Source: an uncultured Methanobrevibacter sp.
GTDB taxonomy: Archaea > Methanobacteriota > Methanobacteria > Methanobacteriales > Methanobacteriaceae
Direction: 5' to 3'
DNA: 64,000 nt
NCBI RefSeq assembly: GCF_900316895.1
Contig: NZ_ONER01000002.1
Span: 1 to 64,000 of the forward strand
The notes below the pieces were generated by a model, which worked only from the letters and a program-made list of their open reading frames with translations, was not told the origin of the DNA and ran no database searches. Shown here piece by piece: positions 28,139 to 36,180 of this stretch; position 1 is the stretch's first letter; every line of letters begins with the position of its first letter. The translations under genes were made by a program, and so were the position numbers.

Positions 28139-29626
28139 TTAATATTGTTTGCTTGACATTGGCACTCCTGTTAACTGTGATGCTTCCATGGTCAATGCAA
28201 GCAGGTCTTGACGTTCAAGATTTTCTATATCAGTGTTTCCTGCCTGTTGGGTCAAGGAGGTCACTTCCTGAGTCATTGCCTCTATATAATTTGCAACTTG
28301 CTGACCTTTTCTTATAGGATCCAGTCTTCTTCTGAGCACCCTGTCCTGTGTGGCAATTCCTTTAGGACATATTCCTTCAGAACAGCTTTGACAGACCTTA
28401 CATCCTATTGAAATTAATGCGGAAGTTGCAACATACACAGCATCTGCACCTAAAGCTATTGCCTTTGCCACATCCGCACCGGACCTTATTCCACCTGCAG
28501 CCACAAGACTGACCTCACTTCTTAAGTTTATCTCCTTAAGTGCATCATCAGCCTTTACAATTGCTTCAATTGTAGGAATTCCCGCATGTTCTGTAACCAC
28601 TTCAGGTCCGGCACCGGTTCCACCCTGCATACCGTCAACTACAATTATGTCTGCGCCTGCTTTTGCTGCAATCTTTACGTCCTGTTCGACCCTACCGGAT
28701 GCGAATTTTACAATAATAGGTATTTTCCAATCGGTAATTTCCCTTAACTGGTTGATTTTCATGCCTAAATCCTCAGGCCCAACAATATCCATGTGCCTTG
28801 CAGGACTTAACGCTGAGGTTCCTTCGGGAATGTTTCTGACTCTTGCCACTTCAGCAGTCACCTTATGGGAAAGCAGATGTCCGCCCATACCTGATTTTGC
28901 ACCTTGACCTATTTTTATCTCAACGGCTTCGGCATTGTTCAGGTAATTGGCTGAAACTCCAAAACGGCCGGATGCATACTGGGCAATCAGCTTATCGGCA
29001 TAATGCCTCTCTTCTGGAAGCATTCCCCCTTCACCTGTATTGGTTATTGTGCCCACTTTACTGCTTCCAATAGCAAGTGCTATTTTTGCCTCTTTGCTCA
29101 GTGCACCGAAAGACATTGCTCCGATCATGATTGGAGTATCGATTTCAATTGGGTTTTCAGCAAACCTGTCTCCAAGCACTACTGAAGTCTTGCAGGTTTC
29201 CCTGTATGAATCTATTGGAGGTCTTGAAACCTGTGCAGGCAATATGCTTAAATCGTCAAATGTTGGGATTTTCCTGGTCAATCCACATCCACGCACTTTA
29301 TATGCTCCGCTTTGGCTTTTACGTTTTATTTCAACCATTGTTGAATTTGACCAGATTCCTCTGCCCTCATCTACAAGAGGCCTGACATATATCGCATGTG
29401 TCGGACACATCTCTTCACATATTTTACATCCTACACAGTTTTCCTGATGAATAGGCAGCGGTTCGTCATTAATTACCTCATATACGTTGTGAGGGCAATT
29501 TGAATAGCAGCTGTAACAGTTTTTACATGCTGATTTTTTAGGATTGTCACATAAATACCAGCAGCAGCCAGGCCTATCATTGTTCTGTCTACATATCTCT
29601 ATCTTTCTTTCAACAGTGAATGACAT
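28139..29626 (-). CDS. Archaeal-type glutamate synthase large-domain subunit (FMN/Fe-S) with ferredoxin domain
   Basis: The protein carries the synthase half of GOGAT, in which glutamine-derived ammonia and 2-oxoglutarate form glutamate. Two [4Fe-4S] motifs occupy the N-terminal 80 residues (CKNCYSC...C, CVGCKICEEMCP). The FMN-binding TIM barrel follows (PIMIGAMSFGALSKEAK, TGEGGM, GTGAGPEV, AAGGIRSGADVAKA). The C-terminal Cys cluster CKVCQSC...C binds a further Fe-S centre. The amidotransferase and GXGXG domains are on separate genes upstream. Its ATG directly abuts the stop of the FrhB-like gene (TAGATG). Confidence 0.92.
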   Translation of the reverse strand: MSFTVERKIEICRQNNDRPGCCWYLCDNPKKSACKNCYSCYSNCPHNVYEVINDEPLPIHQENCVGCKICEEMCPTHAIYVRPLVDEGRGIWSNSTMVEIKRKSQSGAYKVRGCGLTRKIPTFDDLSILPAQVSRPPIDSYRETCKTSVVLGDRFAENPIEIDTPIMIGAMSFGALSKEAKIALAIGSSKVGTITNTGEGGMLPEERHYADKLIAQYASGRFGVSANYLNNAEAVEIKIGQGAKSGMGGHLLSHKVTAEVARVRNIPEGTSALSPARHMDIVGPEDLGMKINQLREITDWKIPIIVKFASGRVEQDVKIAAKAGADIIVVDGMQGGTGAGPEVVTEHAGIPTIEAIVKADDALKEINLRSEVSLVAAGGIRSGADVAKAIALGADAVYVATSALISIGCKVCQSCSEGICPKGIATQDRVLRRRLDPIRKGQQVANYIEAMTQEVTSLTQQAGNTDIENLERQDLLALTMEASQLTGVPMSSKQY

Positions 29627-30700
29627 CTAATTTACCCCCTCTTTTATATCTTTTAACGGTTTGAATACCGGACAGACAGAATATTTTGTTCCACCTGATT
29701 TAACGATCTCATCAATGTCTCTTGTTATTTTTGCATAAGGCTTCCAGGCCAGATCATCTTTCTTATCAACAATGAGTGCCTCGGTAACGATTTCATTTGT
29801 CAGCAGATAGTCTAAAAGTGTAGTTACAATGGAACCGTCCTGTCCCTGGCTATGTTTTAATGACCTGACAGTCAGAACTTTAATAAAGTCTCCAATCGCT
29901 TTTGAATTGTCGTTTCGTAAATTTTGAGGTGTAAAAGTTCTCGGACAAACTGCAAAACATGCGTGGCAGTCTTGAGGGCATTCACCTCTCATTATCGGTT
30001 TTGTATCATCAATTGTTATCAGATTGTCTGGACATACATATTCACATGCTCCACAGAGCACACATGCCCCGATATCAATAATATTTGACTTCAAATCTAA
30101 AAAATTAGACTCTGAGATTTCCTTATTGATTGAATCGTCTGATTTTTCCCGCTGATACAATACCGGACGAGCAAGAAATTCCTTATTTTCTATATGTTCC
30201 AGATTTTTGCTAATTTTGTTTCCTGCAAGTTTATTCAATAAATCAAATTGAAATTCTGTAAGGTCTTTTGCTTCAATGAATTTCTGTTCGATTGCCCCAT
30301 TGACTATTTCCTCGCCTTTTTGGGTTCTGACTATCACTGTTGACCAGCCGTCATCTGATCCTATTGATCCTATTGAAATATCAGATGTTTCGGAAGTCAG
30401 CTCGACACATATGTTACAGTTTTTTCTTATAATCCTTTTAGCTACTGATAAAGGTATTTTCACTGTTTGCCTGTTTTTCAGCAATAAAAATACGAATCCT
30501 TTATCTATCTGGAATTTTTCAATGTCGTCCATTTTCAAATCATATTCCTCTAAAAGATTTTCAAAGTACTTATATGAAAAATTCTCCATACAAAATAAGC
30601 CCAGTTTAACATCAATAGGGCTGTCAGTATAATGCTGCAGTTTGGATGCTGCCATAATTTCACATGGTGTTCCAACCATGGCTATTCTATGTTCGCTCAT
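29627..30700 (-). CDS. Circularly permuted F420-hydrogenase beta (FrhB-like) protein with ferredoxin insert
   Basis: This 357-residue protein contains both FrhB domains, but in reversed order. Residues 1-170 match the FrhB C-terminal domain (IAMVGTPCEIMAASKL, LGLFCMENFSY, CNIC, GSDDGWSTVIVRT). Residues 210-260 form a two-cluster ferredoxin (CVLCGACEYVCP, CHACFAVCP). Residues 270-357 match the FrhB N-terminal domain (GQDGSIVTTLLDYLL, WKPYAKITRDIDEI, GGTKYSVCPVF). FrhB proteins bind FAD and oxidise F420H2. Its place inside the glutamate synthase genes suggests that it feeds electrons from F420H2 to GOGAT, an inference. Confidence 0.88.
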   Translation of the reverse strand: MSEHRIAMVGTPCEIMAASKLQHYTDSPIDVKLGLFCMENFSYKYFENLLEEYDLKMDDIEKFQIDKGFVFLLLKNRQTVKIPLSVAKRIIRKNCNICVELTSETSDISIGSIGSDDGWSTVIVRTQKGEEIVNGAIEQKFIEAKDLTEFQFDLLNKLAGNKISKNLEHIENKEFLARPVLYQREKSDDSINKEISESNFLDLKSNIIDIGACVLCGACEYVCPDNLITIDDTKPIMRGECPQDCHACFAVCPRTFTPQNLRNDNSKAIGDFIKVLTVRSLKHSQGQDGSIVTTLLDYLLTNEIVTEALIVDKKDDLAWKPYAKITRDIDEIVKSGGTKYSVCPVFKPLKDIKEGVN

Positions 30701-30711
30701 TTTCTTAGCTC

Positions 30712-31365
30712 CTATTGTATATTAACGATTTTTTTAAAATTCTTATAGTCCTCATCACTTAAATCAAAATCATATTGTGTTAAAATTTCTTTAAGCTCTT
30801 TTTGATCCTCTTGTGTGGTTTTATCCATAATGGCATTCTTTCCTAAGCTTTTCACATCCCCAAGAACATAAATGCTTCCCCTCATGATTGATTCGCCAAC
30901 GTCATCGGTTACATCGCCGAGTATTATTAGTCTGCCGCCCATCATGAGAAGTCCTGTCATATATCCGCTGTTTCCGCCGATTATTACAGTTCCGCCTTTC
31001 ATGATTTCTCCAGTTCTTGAACCTGTGCTTCCTTTAACTATTACGGTTCCGCCATAGATTCCCTGTCCTGCACCATCACCTGCAGTACCTTCAATAATCA
31101 GTTCCCCCTCTGTCATGTTGTCTCCGGCAAACCAGCCCGCATTTCCGTTGATGTGTATTTTTGGGCCGTTGACCATTGTTCCAACAAAATATCCGGCAGA
31201 ACCATTTATTTCGATATCAACATCTTCAATCAAGCCTGCGCAGATATTGTGTCTGGATTCGGGATTGTTAATAATGAGTTTATCGTGAGTTGTGGCCTGT
31301 TCTTTTATGGTACGGTTTAATTCCTTCTCATCCATATTTTCTGCATTGATAACATATTCTTTCAT
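30712..31365 (-). CDS. Glutamate synthase GXGXG (alpha-subunit domain 3) protein
   Basis: This 217-residue protein folds as the right-handed beta-helix of GOGAT domain 3, which has a structural role next to the ammonia tunnel. The repeats are visible as G.A....G..M..G...I.G.AG....G..M.GG..I: NGSAGYFVGTMVNGPKIHINGNAGWFAG, GTAGDGAGQGIYGG, GSTGSRTGEIMKGG and GNSGYMTGLLMMGG. The SD GGAGG precedes the ATG closely. It lies between the amidotransferase and FrhB-like genes. Confidence 0.92.
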   Translation of the reverse strand: MKEYVINAENMDEKELNRTIKEQATTHDKLIINNPESRHNICAGLIEDVDIEINGSAGYFVGTMVNGPKIHINGNAGWFAGDNMTEGELIIEGTAGDGAGQGIYGGTVIVKGSTGSRTGEIMKGGTVIIGGNSGYMTGLLMMGGRLIILGDVTDDVGESIMRGSIYVLGDVKSLGKNAIMDKTTQEDQKELKEILTQYDFDLSDEDYKNFKKIVNIQ

Positions 31366-31381
31366 AGATAAGCCTCCTCAT

Positions 31382-32299
31382 TTAGATGGTGTAAGCTCTT
31401 GTTTCACCTGGAGCTATTTGCTCTATTTCGTTGGAATCTGTAACATCATGCAATGCCATTTCCTCTGAAGCTATTGCAAAAATTTCATCAGTTTCCACCA
31501 TTACCCCCGGCCTGAGACCAAGCTTGTCCTTTGCAATGCCTATGCCGTTAGGTGTTCCAACCAAAATTGAAAATGGACCGTCCAAATCAATTACTGCTTG
31601 GTCAAGAGCTTCTTCTAATTTATAGCCTTGGTCAAGTTTATCCGCCATATAGTGAACGATGCATTCTGTATCGTTGAATGACTCAAATGTATGTCCTTTT
31701 CTCTCTAGAGGATCTCTTATTTTCCAGTAATTGGTGATTTGGCCATTGTGCACTACAGTTATGTCTGGTATGATGTAGCTTTGGTATGGGTGTGCATGAT
31801 AGCGGTCCACACCACTTTCTGTTGCAAAACGTGTATGTCCTATTCCATGTGTTCCCATTCTGCTTGAAACATCGAACCTTTCTGCTATGTCCTTTACTTT
31901 TCCGGTGTCCTTTATCATTTCAAATGAATGTGAACCGTTGATTACTCTCACGTTTTCCAGTTCGTCTATTTCCCTTATACATGGCTGTAAAAGAGAATAC
32001 TCATCCAATGCTATTTTGCATTTGTATACGTCTGAGTCGCCTACAGACTCAATTAATTGCTCTTCGAATATTGGGCTTATCTGATTTAATAGTGATTTTA
32101 AATTGTCTAATGCTCCTCTTCTTCTTTGTATTTCAATGTTTAATTGATAATAATTTTCAGGAAAATTTAAACTGCCGTAGATTGCATAACCTGCTGAATC
32201 CGGGCCTCTGTGCTGTAGGGATTCCAACATTGATGTCAATGCTTGGCCTACATTGTGAGTTTTTTTATCTTTGTATATTACACCTGCTATTCCACACAT
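31382..32299 (-). CDS. Glutamate synthase glutamine amidotransferase (class II) subunit
   Basis: This 305-residue Ntn amidotransferase releases ammonia from glutamine for the synthase subunit. The start must be the ATG at 32299, since class II amidotransferases need Cys directly after the initiator Met (MCGIAGVIY). GGAGGT lies 8 nt upstream. HRGPDSAGYA, GIGHTRFATESGVDRYHAHPYQS, HNGQITNYW and FNDTECIVHYMADK are family motifs. It is first of the four split GOGAT genes. Confidence 0.93.
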   Translation of the reverse strand: MCGIAGVIYKDKKTHNVGQALTSMLESLQHRGPDSAGYAIYGSLNFPENYYQLNIEIQRRRGALDNLKSLLNQISPIFEEQLIESVGDSDVYKCKIALDEYSLLQPCIREIDELENVRVINGSHSFEMIKDTGKVKDIAERFDVSSRMGTHGIGHTRFATESGVDRYHAHPYQSYIIPDITVVHNGQITNYWKIRDPLERKGHTFESFNDTECIVHYMADKLDQGYKLEEALDQAVIDLDGPFSILVGTPNGIGIAKDKLGLRPGVMVETDEIFAIASEEMALHDVTDSNEIEQIAPGETRAYTI

Positions 32300-32636
32300 T
32301 TTTATACCTCCAAACAAAATAATAGGTGAATACTACATGTTAAGTTAATGACAGATTATCAGTAACTTAAGTCGAGTTTATTTTAAATCTGATATCTCAA
32401 TTTTTCTAATGCTTGAAATATCATGATTTATAGATTTCATATGCCTAATTAACGATAATAATTCTAAAATTACAATATGCCTTAAAAAAATAATTCTAAA
32501 ATCTTAAAAACCATTTACATTTAATTTGTCACGTCTGATTTCACTTTAATTTTCAACCTCCAAAAAAATTTAAAATCAATTGGCAGACCATTTAAAGACC
32601 AAATTTTAAACAAGACCGCCAATCAATTCAGTGATA
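32300..32636. other. Intergenic region between glnA and the GOGAT genes
   Basis: 337 nt of AT-rich DNA without a reading frame I would defend. A minus-strand ATCTATAAATCAT near 32427-32440 could be a TATA box for a separate GOGAT transcript. I see no GGAA-N6-TTCC palindrome here, unlike upstream of glnA. Read-through from glnA is equally possible. Confidence 0.4.
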
Positions 32637-33974
32637 TTATACGTTTAAGTACTCATCCCTTTCATAATCGAAGACTTGAATTCTATAAGCATCCCATTCG
32701 GCCCTTTTGATGTTATAGAATTGATTAAATACTTTTTCTCCAAGAGCGTTTTTAACAACCTCATCCTCTTCTAATGAATGGTATGCTTCCCATAAGCTTG
32801 TTGGCAAATTGCCAATTCCTTTTTGGGCAATTTCATCTTCAGAAAGTGCAAACAAGTTTTCTTCAGTCGGTTCGCCAGGATCAATCTTATTGTCCATACC
32901 ATCTAAACCAGCTTCGAGAAGCACTGCAAATGCCAAGTATGGGTTACATGATGGGTCAGCTGACCTGCACTCGATTCTTGTACCTAATCCACGGGATGCA
33001 GGAATCCTTAATAATGTTGACCTGTTTTTAAATCCATAAGCGATGTAACATGGTGCCTCGTATCCAGGCACTAAACGTTTATAAGAGTTGACTGTTGGGG
33101 ATAATATTGCTGATAAAGCCGGTGCATGTTTCAGCAATCCTCCAATGAAGTATAATGCTTCCTGTGATATTTGGTTTTCAGTATCAGGATCATAGAAAAT
33201 GTTTTTTCCGTCTTTAAACAAACTTTGGTTACAGTGCATTCCACTACCGTTGATTCCGAGGAACGGTTTTGGCATGAATGTTGCTTTAAATCCTAAGTTG
33301 TTTACTACAGCTTTGACTGCCTCTTTAAATGTTATTACAGCATCAGCTGTTTTTAAAGCATCAGCATATTTGAAGTCTACTTCGTGCTGTCCTGCAGCCA
33401 CTTCGTGGTGACTTACCTCAACATTGAAATCCAATTTTTCCAGACCTAATACGATTTCCCTTCTGATATCAGTACCTTGGTCTAGAGGTTCTACATCAAA
33501 ATATTCAGCTTCATCTGCAGGTATGTAATTTCCGTTTTCATCTTTTGTTATAATGAAGAATTCCGGTTCCGGACCCATATTGAATTGGTATCCTCTTTTT
33601 TCTGCTAATTGTAATGATTTTTTAAGCACTCCTCTTGGGTCTCCATCATATGGTTTTCCCTCTGTAGTGAAAATATCACAGATGAATCTGCTGGTACCTT
33701 TCACTTCAGGTCTCCATGGAATTGTTGAAAATGTGTCGATATCCGGTTTTGCAAGTAAATCACTATCATTAATTGAAGCTAATCCTGCAATTGAGGATCC
33801 GTCAAACAATAATCCATCATTTACGATGTCTTCAACATCGTCAGCTTTTTTAAGAGGTACTGCCATACTTTTTGGTAACCCATGTATGTCTGAGAGCTCT
33901 AATTTCAAAAATTTTATGTCGTTTACTTCTATTGTTTTAATTATTTGGTCTAATTTATCATCTCTTTCTGACAT
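32637..33974 (-). CDS. glnA: Glutamine synthetase, type I
   Basis: GlnA makes glutamine from glutamate, ammonia and ATP in the cytoplasm. The 445-residue type I enzyme has FDGSSIAG, the ATP/metal-binding [36 protein letters not shown], the [13 protein letters not shown] substrate motif and RIPASRG. The length is typical of the short GSI-alpha group. It is followed by the four split GOGAT genes, so the cluster covers the whole GS-GOGAT ammonia assimilation route. A palindromic NrpR-like operator lies upstream at 34083-34102. Confidence 0.97.
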   Translation of the reverse strand: MSERDDKLDQIIKTIEVNDIKFLKLELSDIHGLPKSMAVPLKKADDVEDIVNDGLLFDGSSIAGLASINDSDLLAKPDIDTFSTIPWRPEVKGTSRFICDIFTTEGKPYDGDPRGVLKKSLQLAEKRGYQFNMGPEPEFFIITKDENGNYIPADEAEYFDVEPLDQGTDIRREIVLGLEKLDFNVEVSHHEVAAGQHEVDFKYADALKTADAVITFKEAVKAVVNNLGFKATFMPKPFLGINGSGMHCNQSLFKDGKNIFYDPDTENQISQEALYFIGGLLKHAPALSAILSPTVNSYKRLVPGYEAPCYIAYGFKNRSTLLRIPASRGLGTRIECRSADPSCNPYLAFAVLLEAGLDGMDNKIDPGEPTEENLFALSEDEIAQKGIGNLPTSLWEAYHSLEEDEVVKNALGEKVFNQFYNIKRAEWDAYRIQVFDYERDEYLNV

Positions 33975-34082
33975 TCTTTCACATCAATTTTTGAGTTTAT
34001 TTTTCATTTAGCCGAATATTTTGAAAGTGGAAAATTTTTTACTAAATGAATTTCATAAAATGTATAGTCGGAAATACATTGT

Positions 34083-34102
34083 CGGAAGGAACATTCCTTC
34101 CG
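34083..34102 (-). promoter_or_regulatory. NrpR-type nitrogen operator upstream of glnA
   Basis: A perfect 20-bp inverted repeat (arms CGGAAGGAA / TTCCTTCCG around CA) contains GGAA-N6-TTCC at 34084-34097, the known operator consensus of the methanogen nitrogen repressor NrpR. On the minus strand it lies 20-40 nt downstream of the TATA box, overlapping the expected transcription start. NrpR binding there would block glnA when nitrogen is plentiful. Confidence 0.75.
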
Positions 34103-34121
34103 ATTAATAAATTTAGTAGTA

Positions 34122-34134
34122 TTAATATATAAAT
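34122..34134 (-). promoter_or_regulatory. TATA promoter of glnA
   Basis: The minus strand reads ATTTATATATTAA, 150-160 nt upstream of glnA, so the leader is about 120 nt. The rest of 33975-34335 is AT-rich and holds no gene. Confidence 0.6.
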
Positions 34135-34335
34135 ATTTTGAATATGAGAAAAAATGAAAACAAAAATAAAACCTATATTTTCTTAATTTCTGACGATTAA
34201 TTTAAAACCAATCAAAAAAAATCATTTAAATACTGTTAAAAATAAATTGGATTAAATTAGTGATGGAAAACAAAAAAAATAGATAATTAAATGAAAAAAA
34301 ATATTTTCTAAGATTATGGCATGGATTATATGGAA

Positions 34336-36036
34336 TCAAAATTCAAAATTCAGGAAGGTTCCCTGATTTTTCCGTGGAATATCTTTTATGGATGTTGTAT
34401 TCTTATCATTAAACATTATTTCAACGGTATGATTTCCATAGTCAAATGTGACATTGCTATCCTTATTAAAGTTAAATGAAGTGACAGATTCATCATTGAC
34501 CTTAATGTCATATGTTGAGTTCTTCTTGAATATTCCTGATGAATAAGCTATGGAGGAGTTATCCAAAAAGATTTCATATGTACATGAATGAACATCCTTT
34601 GAAGAGACAGCATACTGTTCATAAACTGTCGTGTTGTTATTTTCATAAGTGTGAGTTATTACAGTTCCTTCAAACACTTCTTTTAAGCGAGTATTTTGAA
34701 TCACGCTTCCTTCTTCAAGATTCAAAAAGTTTTTAGCACCTTTAGGTAATCTTAATACATTAGGTTCGCCATCCCTTGCATCTTTGATTGTGTAACTGCT
34801 GTCATCAATCTGTATAGTGTCGTTTTCCTTTACGCCCAATGTCATCATGGCGTCGGCCGGTATGCGCACCAAATCCAATTCATCTTCAATAGCTACATCA
34901 ACGGTATAAGGACCCCTTACTGAAATTGAGTTTCCCCTTGCTGAATCATCGGCATAAATGATCAGGTTTCTTGAATTGGGCTCGATTGACAGGACACCGT
35001 TTTCAAAATGTGCGGCTCCAATAAATGTTGAAATCATTAAAAGCAATATAATGATTGAAATAATAAGTGGAAAATGAATTTTGATAAACGACCTTACAAG
35101 ATTTCCCTTAGGAGTCTTTTTAAACATTAGGATTGACTTTACAATAACTTTGACAATGTAATAGATTGCTATTATAACACCGATGACACCAATCATTATA
35201 CCTATAGCCAACGGAACAAAGCTTACGAAAAATATTGTAAACAAGCCTAAAATGACCAAAGACAATCCGACAATTGACATTCGGATAAAATGACCGATTT
35301 CATCAATCATTATAACACGGCCATACTTGTTAGCCCGGCTCATGATTGTCCTTACAACTTCATTTGCCATCAAGTTCAAATCCTCAAGTGGGGACATGTC
35401 ATGCTCGATTGCACCAATGTCGACCTCAGTTATTGAAATTCCCAGTACATCGGCATCTATAACAATACCTACATCGACACCATAGTCCTTTTCAAAATTT
35501 ATACGTTTCAATACTTCTTTACGTGCTGCAAACTGACCACTCAACGGTTGTTCAAAAGTAATTTCTGGGAAGAAAAAGTTTAAGAGCGGCTTTGCGGTAA
35601 GTTCAGTTACACGTCCACGGGCACGTGCGAATTTGGTTTTAGTAATATCAGTTTTACCCATAAGAATAGGCATTATCATTGCCTCTACCTTTTTGGATGT
35701 TAAATTATGAATGTCTGCATCAATGAAAGCAATGATATCACATTCCGCTTCCCTGTAACCTGTGAACAATGCTTCACCTTTACCCTTGTTGGTCACATGA
35801 GTAATCACGCGAGCCCCTGCCTTCATTGCTTCAGCTTCGGTATTGTCAGATGATCCGTCATTGACAACTATTATTTCGTCAACAAAGGATACCTTCTTCA
35901 CCACATCCACAACGGTAGCTACGGTATCTTCTTCGTTATAGGCGGGGATGATTACTGAAACCTTCTGGTACTTTTTAGGTTTTTGGGTTTTTATTCCCGC
36001 AAGCAAAAATGCAATAATTACAAAAAACCAATACAA
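34336..36036 (-). CDS. GT2 glycosyltransferase with transmembrane helices and extracytoplasmic C-terminal domains
   Basis: This 566-residue protein has a short N-terminal hydrophobic segment. A DPM1/GT2-type domain follows (VSVIIPAYNEEDTV, VNDGSSDNT, FIDADIHN). Two paired helices lie at about residues 245-300 and one at about 325-345. The remaining 215 residues should lie outside: a beta-rich part (LVRIPADAMMTLGVKENDTIQI) resembling double-psi/AbrB-like barrels, then an Ig-like end. Family relatives transfer glucosyl or mannosyl units onto polyprenyl phosphate. It starts at TTG with GGTGA 7 nt upstream, and is divergent from tex. Confidence 0.82.
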   Translation of the reverse strand: MYWFFVIIAFLLAGIKTQKPKKYQKVSVIIPAYNEEDTVATVVDVVKKVSFVDEIIVVNDGSSDNTEAEAMKAGARVITHVTNKGKGEALFTGYREAECDIIAFIDADIHNLTSKKVEAMIMPILMGKTDITKTKFARARGRVTELTAKPLLNFFFPEITFEQPLSGQFAARKEVLKRINFEKDYGVDVGIVIDADVLGISITEVDIGAIEHDMSPLEDLNLMANEVVRTIMSRANKYGRVIMIDEIGHFIRMSIVGLSLVILGLFTIFFVSFVPLAIGIMIGVIGVIIAIYYIVKVIVKSILMFKKTPKGNLVRSFIKIHFPLIISIIILLLMISTFIGAAHFENGVLSIEPNSRNLIIYADDSARGNSISVRGPYTVDVAIEDELDLVRIPADAMMTLGVKENDTIQIDDSSYTIKDARDGEPNVLRLPKGAKNFLNLEEGSVIQNTRLKEVFEGTVITHTYENNNTTVYEQYAVSSKDVHSCTYEIFLDNSSIAYSSGIFKKNSTYDIKVNDESVTSFNFNKDSNVTFDYGNHTVEIMFNDKNTTSIKDIPRKNQGTFLNFEF

Positions 36037-36180
36037 TTTAAATTCACCGTTTTTAATTTCTACATTATTATTTTTATAATTTAAATAGTTATAAATGTTA
36101 TTATTAATTCAAACAAAAAATTATTAATTAATAAGCGATAATATTGAATTAAAAAGAAATATTGATTTAGGTAGTATTTG

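Noticed and set aside
29627..30700. Frameshift or misassembly as the cause of the swapped FrhB domains
   Set aside because: The frame is continuous, has a linking ferredoxin between the halves and abuts its neighbours on both sides (11 nt and 0 nt), so a real permutation is more likely.
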